Assembly (NCBI RefSeq): GCF_000272475.1
Contig: NZ_AKFJ01000110.1
Location: 1-64,000 of the forward strand
Origin: Novosphingobium sp. Rr 2-17
Lineage (GTDB): Bacteria; Pseudomonadota; Alphaproteobacteria; Sphingomonadales; Sphingomonadaceae
Length of the DNA: 64,000 nucleotides
Reading direction: 5' to 3'
Shown: positions 54,287 to 62,373 of the stretch, in pieces
Layout of the letters: every line of letters begins with the position of its first letter
How positions within the stretch are numbered: the stretch's first letter is position 1
Notes under the pieces: generated by a model
What the model was told of the DNA's origin: nothing
Databases searched by the model: none
The model's input: only the letters and a program-made list of their open reading frames with translations
Position numbers and translations under genes: made by a program

Positions 54287-56365
54287 ATGAATGCAAAGAT
54301 CGGCGCCGACATCGGCGGCACCTTCACCGACGTCGTGCTGGAAGTGGGCGAGCGTCGCCACTCGACCAAGCTGCTGACCACGTACGATGCGCCCGAACGC
54401 GCGCTGCTCGATGGCGTCTCACTGCTGCTGGCCGAGGCGGGGATCGCACCGCAGGACGTCTCGCTGGTGGTCCACGGCACCACGCTGGCCACCAACGCCC
54501 TGATCGAGCGGCGCGGCGTGAAGCTGGCGATGCTGACGACCGAGGGCTTTCGCGATGCGCTGGCGCTCGGCACCGAAAGCCGGTTCGACCAGTACGACAT
54601 CGGCATGGAAAAGCCCGAGCCGCTGGTCCCGCGCCGCTTGCGCCTGGGCGTGCCCGAGCGTCTGGACGCGCTGGGCAACGTGCTGCTGCCGCTCGACGAG
54701 GACGCCGTGCGCGCCGCCGCCGCGACCTTGCGCGCTGAGGGGGTGCAAAGCGTCGCCGTCGCGTTTCTGCACAGCTACGTCAACGACGCCCACGAAAGGC
54801 GCGCGGCGCAAATCCTGCGCGAGGAAATGCCTGGCGTCTCGCTGTCGCTATCGTGCGAAGTCTCGCCCGAAATGCGCGAGTACGAGCGGTTTTCGACGAC
54901 CACCGCCAACGCCTACGTGCAGCCGCTGGTGGACGCCTATCTGCGCCGCCTAGAAGGGCGGCTGCAAGAGATGGGCTTTGCCTGCCCGCTTTACCTCATG
55001 CTGTCCTCGGGCGGATTGACGACGGTGGACACCGCCGCCCGCTTCCCGGTGCGACTGGTGGAGAGCGGCCCGGCGGGCGGCGCCATCTTCGCCGCCTCGG
55101 TCGCCAGCGAATGCAGCGCCGCGCGCGTGCTCGCGCTCGACGTCGGCGGCACCACCGCCAAGATCTGCCTGATCGACGATGGCGCGCCGCAGACCTCGCA
55201 AGTGTTCGAAGTTGGCCGCGCGCATCGCTTCCGCAAGGGCAGCGGACTGCCATTGCGCATCCCGGTGGTCGAGATGGTGGAGATCGGCGCCGGCGGCGGC
55301 TCGATCGCCTCGGTGGACAGCGCCGGACGCCTCGCGGTCGGCCCGCACAGCGCCGGATCGGAACCCGGCCCCGCCGCTTACGGACGCGGCGGCACGCGCC
55401 CGACCGTGACCGATGCCGACATCACCCTGGGCCGCATCGACCCCGCGCGCTTTGCCGGCGGCAAAGTGACGCTGCTGCCGGAAAACTCGCAAGCCGCGCT
55501 TGCCGGGCTCGGCTTGTGGGGTGGGGACGCGCAGACGCTGGCGATCGGCGTCAGCGAGATCGTGGACGAGACCATGGCGAGCGCCGCGCGCGTCCATGCG
55601 GTGGAACAAGGCAAGACGCTGGACGAGCGCACCCTGATCGCCTTTGGCGGCGCCGCCCCGCTCCACGCCGTCAGCTTTGCCGAGAAGCTGGGCATCGGCA
55701 CCGTGATCGTTCCCTCGGGCGCGGGCGTCGGTTCAGCGGTAGGGTTCCTGCGCGCGCCAGTGGCCTACGAAGTGGCGCGCAGCCTTACCATGCGGCTCGA
55801 CCAGGCGGACGTGCCCCGGCTCAACGCGCTGCTGCACGAGATGGCAGACGAGGCGCGCGAATTGGTCAGCGCTGGTGCCCCCGGTGCGGCGCAGACCGAA
55901 AAGCGCGTCTGCCTCGCCCGCTACCAGGGCCAGGGCTACGAGATTCCGTTCGAATTCCCCGCCTGCGTTTTGGGCGAAGAAGACCTCGCGGTGCTGCGAG
56001 ACGGGTTCGAGCAAGCCTACCGCGCCCAATACGGCGGCATGGTACTGGACCTGCCGATCGAGATGCTGACCTGGCGCGTCACCGTCAGCGCCGGCGGCTT
56101 CGCCAGCGCTGCGTCCACCCAAGCCCCCCCAGCCCGCATTGCTCAGTCCGTCGGCACCCGCCGCGTCGTCGATCCGGCAAGCGGCGAGGCCATGGACTTC
56201 GCGCTGTATGCCCGTGAGGACATGCAGCCCGGCGACCATTTCTGCGGCCCAGCCCTGGTCGCCGAGCGCGAAACCACCACCGTCGTCTCCCCCCGTTTCG
56301 ACGGACGCATGGATCAACGCGGCTACCTGGTACTGACCCGCCGCGAAGAAGGACTTGGCCAATGA
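54287..56365 (+). CDS. hyuA: Hydantoinase/5-oxoprolinase subunit A (HyuA)
   Basis: A 692-residue ATP-dependent subunit. IGADIGGTFTDVVLE (about 4-18) is the ASKHA phosphate loop, HGTTLATNALIERRG follows, then the Hyu domain with LSSGGLTTVDTAARFPVRLVESGPAGGAIFA and LDVGGTTAKICLID, GAGGGSIASVD, GPHSAGSEPGPAAYGRGG. ATG 54287 was selected; ATG 54257, overlapping the upstream gene, is an alternative. HyuA/HyuB hydrolyse ATP to open 5-oxoproline, N-methylhydantoin or related cyclic amides, or act as acetone-carboxylase-like partners. HyuB overlaps by 4 bp. Confidence 0.93.
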   Translation: MNAKIGADIGGTFTDVVLEVGERRHSTKLLTTYDAPERALLDGVSLLLAEAGIAPQDVSLVVHGTTLATNALIERRGVKLAMLTTEGFRDALALGTESRFDQYDIGMEKPEPLVPRRLRLGVPERLDALGNVLLPLDEDAVRAAAATLRAEGVQSVAVAFLHSYVNDAHERRAAQILREEMPGVSLSLSCEVSPEMREYERFSTTTANAYVQPLVDAYLRRLEGRLQEMGFACPLYLMLSSGGLTTVDTAARFPVRLVESGPAGGAIFAASVASECSAARVLALDVGGTTAKICLIDDGAPQTSQVFEVGRAHRFRKGSGLPLRIPVVEMVEIGAGGGSIASVDSAGRLAVGPHSAGSEPGPAAYGRGGTRPTVTDADITLGRIDPARFAGGKVTLLPENSQAALAGLGLWGGDAQTLAIGVSEIVDETMASAARVHAVEQGKTLDERTLIAFGGAAPLHAVSFAEKLGIGTVIVPSGAGVGSAVGFLRAPVAYEVARSLTMRLDQADVPRLNALLHEMADEARELVSAGAPGAAQTEKRVCLARYQGQGYEIPFEFPACVLGEEDLAVLRDGFEQAYRAQYGGMVLDLPIEMLTWRVTVSAGGFASAASTQAPPARIAQSVGTRRVVDPASGEAMDFALYAREDMQPGDHFCGPALVAERETTTVVSPRFDGRMDQRGYLVLTRREEGLGQ

Positions 56366-58026
56366 GCGCTACTGCCGCCCTGACTGAACTGCGGATGCAG
56401 GTGATCTGGACCCGCCTGATTTCGATCGTGGAGGAACAAGCGCAGACGCTGATGCGTACCGCCTTTTCCACCACCGTGCGCGATGCGGGAGACTTGTCCG
56501 CCGCGCTGTTCGACCTCGACGGGCGATTGGTCGCCGAAGCCGTCACCGGCACGCCGGGCCACGTCAATTCGATGGCCGAGGGCGTTCGCCACTTCCTGGC
56601 GAAGTTCCCCGCAGACACGATGCATCAAGGCGACCACTTCATCACCAACGACCCCTGGCTCACCGCCGGGCACTTGCATGACGTGACCGTGGTTTCGCCC
56701 GCATTCCATGGCGGCAAAGTCGTCGGCCTGTTCGGCGTGTGCTGCCACCAGGTCGATATCGGCGGGTTGGGCCAAGGGCCGGACGGCCGCTCGATCTACG
56801 AGGAAGGGTTGCAGATCCCGCTGATGAAGCTCGCCAGCGCGGGCACCATCAATCAGGATCTGATCGACATCCTGTGCCAAAACGTGCGGATGCCGCTTCA
56901 GGTCAAGGGTGACGTGCTGTCGTACGTCACCAGCAACGAGGCCGCGTCCCGCCGGCTGAGCGCGATGCTGGCCGAATTTGCGATGCCGGATCTGTCGCAA
57001 GTCGCCGACTACATCATCGCCCAGTCGCTCGAAGCGACGAAGGCGGAAATCGCCAAGCTGCCCGACGGCCAGTGGACCAGCACTTTGGTTATCGACGGCT
57101 ACGACAAACCAGTGACGCTGGTGGGCACGCTGACCATTGCCGGCGATACCCTGACGATGGATTATGAAGGCACCGACCCGTGCCTGCCGCGCGGCATCAA
57201 CGTGGTGCTCAATTATTGCCGCGCCTACACGGTGTTCGGCCTGCGCTGCGTGATATCACCCGAAGTGCCGAACAACTTCGGCGCGCTGGAGCCGTTCCAG
57301 GTCACTGCGCCCGAAGGTTCGATCCTGAACGTCCAGCGCCCCTGGCCAGTCGCGGCGCGCCATGTCATCGGCCAGATGCTGCCCGACGTGGTGTTCGGCT
57401 GCCTTTCGCAAGCAATCCCGGACCGGGTGCCCGCCGAAGGATCGTCGTGCCTATGGTCGGTGCAGTTGCGCGGCAACCTGCCGGGCAGCGGCAACGGCCA
57501 GGCGGGCGAGAGCTTCGATGCGATCTTCTTCAACTCGGGCGGCTCGGGCGCGCGACCCAAGCAGGATGGGCTTTCGGGCACCGCGTTCCCCAGCGGCGTG
57601 CGCGCCATGCCGGTGGAAGTCACCGAAAGCGCATCGCCGATCGTCATCTGGCGCAAGGAACTGCGCACCGACAGCGGCGGCCCCGGCGAACGCCGTGGCG
57701 GGCTGGGCCAGACGGTCGAAGTCGGCATGCGTGATGGCTCCGGCTTCGAAGTGCTGGCAATGTTCGAGCGGGTGGAACGCCCCGCCAAGGGACGCGAAGG
57801 CGGCCATGACGGCGCGGCGGGCCAAGTCTCCACCTCATCCGGCAAGGCCATGCGCGCCAAGGGGCTGCAGGCGCTCCCGACCGGCGATCGGCTGGTGTTG
57901 CAGATACCCGGTGGTGCGGGCCTGGGCGATCCCGCCACGCGCGATCCGGCGCGGGTACGACACGATGTCGAGGAAGGCATGATCTCCGCCGAAGCGGCCC
58001 GTTCTCGGTACGGCTTTACCGGCTGA
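56362..58026 (+). CDS. hyuB: Hydantoinase/5-oxoprolinase subunit B (HyuB)
   Basis: A 554-residue HyuB subunit, typical family length. RLISIVEEQAQTLMRTAFSTTVRDAGDLSAALFDLDGRLVAE near the N-terminus, HQGDHFITNDPWLTAGHLHDVTVVSPAFHGGKVVG, and C-terminal GGPGERRGGLGQTVEV and GGAGLGDPATRDPARVRHDVEEGMISAEAAR are all signatures. It pairs with HyuA and ends at a hairpin (58035-58061). Confidence 0.94.
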   Translation: MSATAALTELRMQVIWTRLISIVEEQAQTLMRTAFSTTVRDAGDLSAALFDLDGRLVAEAVTGTPGHVNSMAEGVRHFLAKFPADTMHQGDHFITNDPWLTAGHLHDVTVVSPAFHGGKVVGLFGVCCHQVDIGGLGQGPDGRSIYEEGLQIPLMKLASAGTINQDLIDILCQNVRMPLQVKGDVLSYVTSNEAASRRLSAMLAEFAMPDLSQVADYIIAQSLEATKAEIAKLPDGQWTSTLVIDGYDKPVTLVGTLTIAGDTLTMDYEGTDPCLPRGINVVLNYCRAYTVFGLRCVISPEVPNNFGALEPFQVTAPEGSILNVQRPWPVAARHVIGQMLPDVVFGCLSQAIPDRVPAEGSSCLWSVQLRGNLPGSGNGQAGESFDAIFFNSGGSGARPKQDGLSGTAFPSGVRAMPVEVTESASPIVIWRKELRTDSGGPGERRGGLGQTVEVGMRDGSGFEVLAMFERVERPAKGREGGHDGAAGQVSTSSGKAMRAKGLQALPTGDRLVLQIPGGAGLGDPATRDPARVRHDVEEGMISAEAARSRYGFTG

Positions 58027-58034
58027 GATTTCCG

Positions 58035-58061
58035 GTCGGGCGGGCAAACAGGCCGCCCGAC
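58035..58061 (+). terminator. Hairpin after hyuB
   Basis: GTCGGGCGG (58035-58043) pairs with CCGCCCGAC (58053-58061). The T-rich GCGTTTTC that follows belongs to the adjacent palindromic element; together they could terminate the hyu operon. Confidence 0.55.
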
Positions 58062-58165
58062 TAGAGCGTTTTCGAAGCAGGTGGAATTCAACTGCTGGCT
58101 CGGAAAACGCGGCAAAACAAGAGCCTAGAGCAATCGAGCCGATGCAATCGGATCGATTGCTCTAG
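58061..58165. repeat. Alphaproteobacterial palindromic intergenic element (two hairpins)
   Basis: Bounded by CTAGAGCG and CTCTAG. Hairpin 1: GCGTTTTC (58066-58073) pairs with GAAAACGC (58103-58110), with AGCAG/CTGCT pairing inside. After AAAACAAGAGC, hairpin 2: CTAGAGCAATCGA (58125-58137) pairs perfectly with TCGATTGCTCTAG (58153-58165). This AGCGTTTTC...GAAAACGC...CTAGAGC layout is the dispersed small repeat found in many rhizobia and related bacteria. It sits between convergent hyuB and the LysR gene. Confidence 0.8.
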
Positions 58166-58174
58166 GGCTAAACC

Positions 58175-59164
58175 CTACCGCTCGACCGGAACTTCGTCCA
58201 ACTCGTCGGGCTCACTCGCTTCGGCATCCCATTCTGCGCTGCCTTCCAGCGTGGGCAGCGAACGGCAATCGTTCAGGTCGCGCGACATCTGTTCGGCAAA
58301 CTTGGCCGCCACCAGCGGCAGCGGACGCCCCTTGAGCTGGCCCAGCACCAGCGGACCGTACGTACGGTCCATGTCGCTGATACGCCGCACCGCAAAGCGC
58401 GGATCGTTACGCCAGGTATCGGCACCGATGTCGATCTGGAAGGTCAGCAGGTCGCTGGTCGCAACGATTTCGGCCAGGAAATCGAAGCTATTGGCTTCCA
58501 CCGCGACATTGAACTTGGCCGAACTGGACAGCAGCCGGGTTTCCACGATCTCGCGCCCACCAAACGCCATGTCGGGCATTGCCACGTCGTAGTTGGCGCA
58601 TTGACGCAGCCGCAGCACTTCGTGCTTTGCCAGTGGATGATCGGCAGCCATGACCGCGACAAGCCCTTGCCCGATCGACATGATCGGCAGCAATTCGGAC
58701 GAGCGCAACGGTCGGAAGATCAGCACGAGATCCATCTCGTATTCCATCAGCGCGCGCACCGCCGTGCTGTGGTCGGTCACGGCGACCTTGAACTTGACGT
58801 TGGGGTGCTTTTCGCGAAATTCGGAGACATGCCGGCGCACGAAGCTGCGCGCCACCGCCTGGCTGCAGGCGATGCGAACCTCGCCGCGCTGCATGCCTTC
58901 CAGTTCCTCGATCTGCGAATAGACGCGCCGCAGCTCGGACGTCTGCATGCGGATCCAGCCCATCAGAACTTCGCCCGCCGCGGTCAGTCGAACGCCTGAG
59001 GTATGCCGTTCGAAAATCACGGCGTTGAGGTCGTGTTCCACGTCCTGGATGCGCCGCAGCAGGGCCGAGGGGGTGACGTTCAGGCGCTCTGCCGCCTGCC
59101 GCACCGAGCCAACCCGTGCCACTTCGTCGATGTACTGCCAGATTCTCTGGTTGCGTAGCGCCAC
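58175..59164 (-). CDS. LysR-family transcriptional regulator
   Basis: A 329-residue activator. The N-terminal helix-turn-helix reads IWQYIDEVARVGSVRQAAERLNVTPSALLRRIQDVEHDLNAVIFERHTSGVRLTAAG, followed by the two-lobed effector domain (about 90-300). The GTG at 59164 has GGAG at good spacing (6 bp) and the family start shape, whereas the ATG at 59242 would add an atypical lead. It is divergent from the SDR-hydantoinase unit across about 203 bp, so it most likely regulates it in response to a substrate or intermediate. Confidence 0.9.
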   Translation of the reverse strand: MALRNQRIWQYIDEVARVGSVRQAAERLNVTPSALLRRIQDVEHDLNAVIFERHTSGVRLTAAGEVLMGWIRMQTSELRRVYSQIEELEGMQRGEVRIACSQAVARSFVRRHVSEFREKHPNVKFKVAVTDHSTAVRALMEYEMDLVLIFRPLRSSELLPIMSIGQGLVAVMAADHPLAKHEVLRLRQCANYDVAMPDMAFGGREIVETRLLSSSAKFNVAVEANSFDFLAEIVATSDLLTFQIDIGADTWRNDPRFAVRRISDMDRTYGPLVLGQLKGRPLPLVAAKFAEQMSRDLNDCRSLPTLEGSAEWDAEASEPDELDEVPVER

Positions 59165-59367
59165 TCGCGACTCCGTTCGTTTTTCGGCTACACCGCACCG
59201 GTGGTTTAGCACCACTGCGGCAACAGCACATCCCTTATGCATCGAACATCCGGGGAGCGACCGGTGCTAATCGACGCTAAAACTCATATATCGATGATCA
59301 AGTCAATAAGTCATTTATACGATGTATATTTTTAGAACATACAAATATAAGATTACGAGGCTGATTA
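59165..59367. promoter_or_regulatory. AT-rich divergent promoter with inverted repeats
   Basis: About 59270-59367 is strongly AT-rich relative to the window. ATATATCG (59286-59293) and CGATGTATAT (59320-59329) form an imperfect inverted pair, with TGATCA between them. LysR regulators usually bind T-N11-A inverted sites in such regions; the exact operator and promoter cannot be fixed from sequence alone. Confidence 0.45.
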
Positions 59368-60156
59368 ATGGATCTATTCCTCAAACAAAAAGTCGTAGTT
59401 GTTACGGGTGCTGGTAAAGGAATGGGCCCGGCAATTTGCCTGGCTTTTGCAAATGAAGGCGCAAATCTCGTTCTTCTAGGTCGAGATCTTCAAGCTCTTG
59501 AAGAATTGAAGGCGCAGATCGATGCCATCACGTCCGCGCTGGTTCTGCGCTGCGATGTGACCGATGCCGACGACTGCATGGCCGCCGCTGCTGCTGCCGA
59601 GGCGCATTACGGCCAAGTCGATGTCCTGGTGAACGTCGCGGGGGGCACTGGCCCGGTCGGCGATACCGCGTGGGAAACCACGCCCGAAGGCTTCGATGAA
59701 ATCGTCAAGCTCAACATGGGCGGATGCTTCTTGATGATGCGCGCGGTGATGCCCGGCATGATCGCGCGCCGCTATGGCAAGATCGTCAACGTCGGCGGCA
59801 CTTTCGGGATGCACGGGCGCGCCGGGCGCATGGCCTATTCGGCGTCGAAGTGGGGCCTTCGCGGCATCACCAAGTCCGCCGCGATCGAGGCCGGCCCCTA
59901 CAACGTCAATGTCAACATCGTCGCCCCCGGCATGGTCGACGGCCCGCGCTTTCGCACCAAGGTGATGCCCGGCATGGCCGAGGCGCGCGGGCTGACCGAG
60001 GACGAAGTGATCGCCGAGCACGCTGCCGAATACGCGCTGCGCCGGATCAGCACCGCCGAGGACGTCGCCGCCGCCTGCCTGTTCATGGCCTCGGACGTAT
60101 CGCGCCAGATCACCGGCGTCGATTTGCCGGTCGATGGCGGCTGGGCCGCCTTGTGA
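59368..60156 (+). CDS. Short-chain dehydrogenase/reductase (SDR) with AT-rich 5' end
   Basis: A 262-residue classical SDR. VVTGAGKGMGPAICLAF (about 11-27) binds NAD(P); NVAGGTGPVGD (about 89-99); catalytic Tyr157 and Lys161 in RMAYSASKWGLRGITKSAAIEAGP; LPVDGGWAAL ends it. The first about 50 codons use A/T-ending codons (CTA, AAA, GTT, GGT, GCT) unlike the GC-ending codons after about 59520, matching the AT-rich promoter and suggesting a recombination junction. First gene of the LysR-divergent unit; SD is a GAGG 9 bp upstream. Confidence 0.9.
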   Translation: MDLFLKQKVVVVTGAGKGMGPAICLAFANEGANLVLLGRDLQALEELKAQIDAITSALVLRCDVTDADDCMAAAAAAEAHYGQVDVLVNVAGGTGPVGDTAWETTPEGFDEIVKLNMGGCFLMMRAVMPGMIARRYGKIVNVGGTFGMHGRAGRMAYSASKWGLRGITKSAAIEAGPYNVNVNIVAPGMVDGPRFRTKVMPGMAEARGLTEDEVIAEHAAEYALRRISTAEDVAAACLFMASDVSRQITGVDLPVDGGWAAL

Positions 60157-60185
60157 TTTCACCTTCGACAACAACGGGTCTTTCC

Positions 60186-61610
60186 ATGCAAGCCGATATC
60201 GTCATCAACGGCGCCACGCTCGTCACCGACAGCGCCATGTTCCAGGCCTCCATCGCCGTAAAAGACGGCGCGATCCTGGCGATCGGCGCGGCGGATACCA
60301 TGCCGCAAGCCGCCGAAGTGCTCGACGCCACCGGCAAGTACGTGCTGCCCGGCGCGATCGACGCGCACGTCCACTTCCGCGATCCGGGCTATACCCACAA
60401 GGAAACCTGGGAAACCGGCACCGCCAGCGCGGCGATGGGCGGCGTTACCACCGTGTTCGAAATGCCCAACACCAACCCGCCCACCGGCACGGTCGAAGCG
60501 CTCAACATGAAGCTGGAATCGGCCAAGAACGCCTATGTCGATTTCGGCATCTACGGCCTGTTGGGCGAGGACAACCTCGACCAGCTCGAAGCCCTGATCG
60601 AGGGCGGCGTCGCCGGCTTCAAATGCTTCATGGGCAACACCTTCGGCAACCTGCCCTCGCCGCCGACCGGCGCGATCCTCGAAGGGTTCGAGATCGTCGC
60701 CAAGCATGGCTACCGCGTCGCGCTCCATGCCGAGAACGCCTCGATCATGGCCCGCCGCTCGAAGAAGCTGCGCGAGAACGACTGCTGCGATCCGCTCGCC
60801 CACCTCGATGCCCGCCCGCCGGTGGTCGCGGTGGAAGCGGTCGCCCGCGCCGCGATCCTGGCCGAATGGACCGGCGCGCGCATCCACGTCCTGCACGTCT
60901 CGTCGGGCGACGAACTGCGTCCCTTGCGCGAGGCCAAGGCGCGCGGGGTGGACATCACTGCCGAAACTTGCCCGCACTACCTGCTGCTGGACGAGCACGC
61001 TTATACCGAGAAGGGCTCGCTGATCCGGGTCAACCCGCCGGTGCGCGAGAAGGTTCACCAGGAACAGCTATGGGAAGGCGTCGCCGACGGCACGATCGAC
61101 ATGATCGCCACCGACCACGCCCCGCACAGCCACGACGAAAAGCACAAGGATGACATCTGGAAAGCCGACTGCGGCTTTACCGGGGTGCAGACGCAGATGC
61201 CGCTGATGCTCACGCAAGTCATCGACGGGCGCATGACGCTCAACCAATACGTGCGGATGACCTCGCTGGCGCCGGCCAAGGCGTTTGGCCTGTATCCGCG
61301 CAAAGGGGCGCTGCTGCCGGGATCGGACGCCGACATCGTCGTCGTCGATCTCGACAAGCCGGTGATGGTGGATGCAGCCGTGCTTAAATCCAAGGGTTCG
61401 TCCACTCCGTTCCAGGGTTTCGCCACCAAGGGCGCGCCGATCCACACGCTGGTTCGCGGGCGTTTCGTGATGCGCGACGGGGAACTGGTGACCGAGGCCA
61501 AGGGCCACGGCCTCAACGTGCGCCGCATCCAGCAGATGCCCACGCCCACGCCCAAGAACACCCACACCACCACGCGCGCGATCCTGGAAAAGCGCGGCAA
61601 GACTTACTGA
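60186..61610 (+). CDS. Hydantoinase/allantoinase/dihydroorotase-like cyclic amidohydrolase
   Basis: A 474-residue cytoplasmic metal-dependent hydrolase opening cyclic amides. Binuclear centre: His61 and His63 in DAHVHFRDPG (Arg65 typical of substrate carboxylate or carbonyl binding), carbamylated Lys146 in GFKCFMG, His181 in LHAENA, His237 in HVLHVSSG, catalytic Asp in IATDHAPHS. DHFRDPG and the K-C motif match dihydroorotase class I, allantoinase and hydantoinase. ATG 60186 is 30 bp after the SDR. Context points to a catabolic hydantoinase or allantoinase rather than pyrimidine synthesis; substrate open. Confidence 0.9.
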   Translation: MQADIVINGATLVTDSAMFQASIAVKDGAILAIGAADTMPQAAEVLDATGKYVLPGAIDAHVHFRDPGYTHKETWETGTASAAMGGVTTVFEMPNTNPPTGTVEALNMKLESAKNAYVDFGIYGLLGEDNLDQLEALIEGGVAGFKCFMGNTFGNLPSPPTGAILEGFEIVAKHGYRVALHAENASIMARRSKKLRENDCCDPLAHLDARPPVVAVEAVARAAILAEWTGARIHVLHVSSGDELRPLREAKARGVDITAETCPHYLLLDEHAYTEKGSLIRVNPPVREKVHQEQLWEGVADGTIDMIATDHAPHSHDEKHKDDIWKADCGFTGVQTQMPLMLTQVIDGRMTLNQYVRMTSLAPAKAFGLYPRKGALLPGSDADIVVVDLDKPVMVDAAVLKSKGSSTPFQGFATKGAPIHTLVRGRFVMRDGELVTEAKGHGLNVRRIQQMPTPTPKNTHTTTRAILEKRGKTY

Positions 61611-61672
61611 GCCGCAAGCCCTCCCGTCGTTGCGATCAACGACGCTGCGCTGCACTACCATTCCCACCCTGA

Positions 61673-61701
61673 GCCGCGACCTTCGGGTCGCGGCGCTTTT
61701 T
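61673..61701 (+). terminator. Intrinsic terminator between the amidohydrolase and GlcG-like genes
   Basis: GCCGCGACC (61673-61681) and GGTCGCGGC (61686-61694) pair around loop TTCG, followed by GCTTTTT. A stable UUCG-type loop and T run make a classic terminator; partial read-through to the GlcG-like gene is possible. Confidence 0.88.
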
Positions 61702-61728
61702 CGATATTCCTTCGGAGAATTCCCCGCC

Positions 61729-62154
61729 ATGTCTCTTACTCTGGCACAGGCCGACGCCATCGTTGCTGCAACGCTTGCCCAAGGGCGTGAACTGGCGCTG
61801 CGACCACTCACCGTCGCCGTGCTCGACGCGGGCGGGCACCTCGTCAGCTTCGCGCGGCAGGATGGCTCGTCCACGCTGCGGCCCGAGATCGCGATGGGCA
61901 AGGCGGGCACCGCGCTGGCGCTGGGCATGTCTTCACGCGCGGTTGCTGGCATGGCGACAGAGCGGCCTACGTTCGTCACCGCGCTGGGATCGATCGCCCC
62001 CAACGGCATCATCCCCGCAGCCGGAGGCGTTCTCGTGATGGATGCCAACGGTGCGGTCATCGGCGCGGTTGGCGTGACGGGAGACTCGTCTGACAACGAC
62101 GAGGCGTGCGCGCTGGCGGGCATCGCGGCTGCATGCCTCACGTCTGGAAGCTGA
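61729..62154 (+). CDS. GlcG/HbpS-like heme-degrading/binding domain protein
   Basis: A 141-residue protein of the GlcG/HbpS (PF03928) family, with the pattern LTVAVLDAGGHLVSFARQDG, TLRPEIAMGKAGTALALGMSSRAVA, ALGSIAPNGIIPAAGGVLVMD and GAVGVTGDSSDNDEACALAGIAAA. Members bind small ligands or heme and are often found near catabolic oxidoreductases. Terminator 61673-61701 separates it from the upstream gene, so it may have its own promoter or read-through. Function in this block is unknown. Confidence 0.83.
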   Translation: MSLTLAQADAIVAATLAQGRELALRPLTVAVLDAGGHLVSFARQDGSSTLRPEIAMGKAGTALALGMSSRAVAGMATERPTFVTALGSIAPNGIIPAAGGVLVMDANGAVIGAVGVTGDSSDNDEACALAGIAAACLTSGS

Positions 62155-62373
62155 CTCCAAGATCGGAGGAATAGCAAACGACCGGCCCAGGAAAGATTTT
62201 GCGCTGCTATTCCGCAAAACATCGAAGATATATCAATTATTTGCTGCAATATGAAGTTAGTATGAGGGTTGTGCGGCGACGCTGTCATCGAACATCCATA
62301 TAACTGTCGTGATGCCGCAATATTAGCGCCCCCAGCGGCAGCAGAAGGCTGCCGAACACAGGGTGCAATTCAC

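Noticed and set aside
53086..54678. A 530-codon minus-strand open frame over the 2OG oxygenase and hyuA start.
   Set aside because: The plus-strand genes carry intact catalytic motifs; the minus reading is low-complexity and spans the 15-bp repeats.
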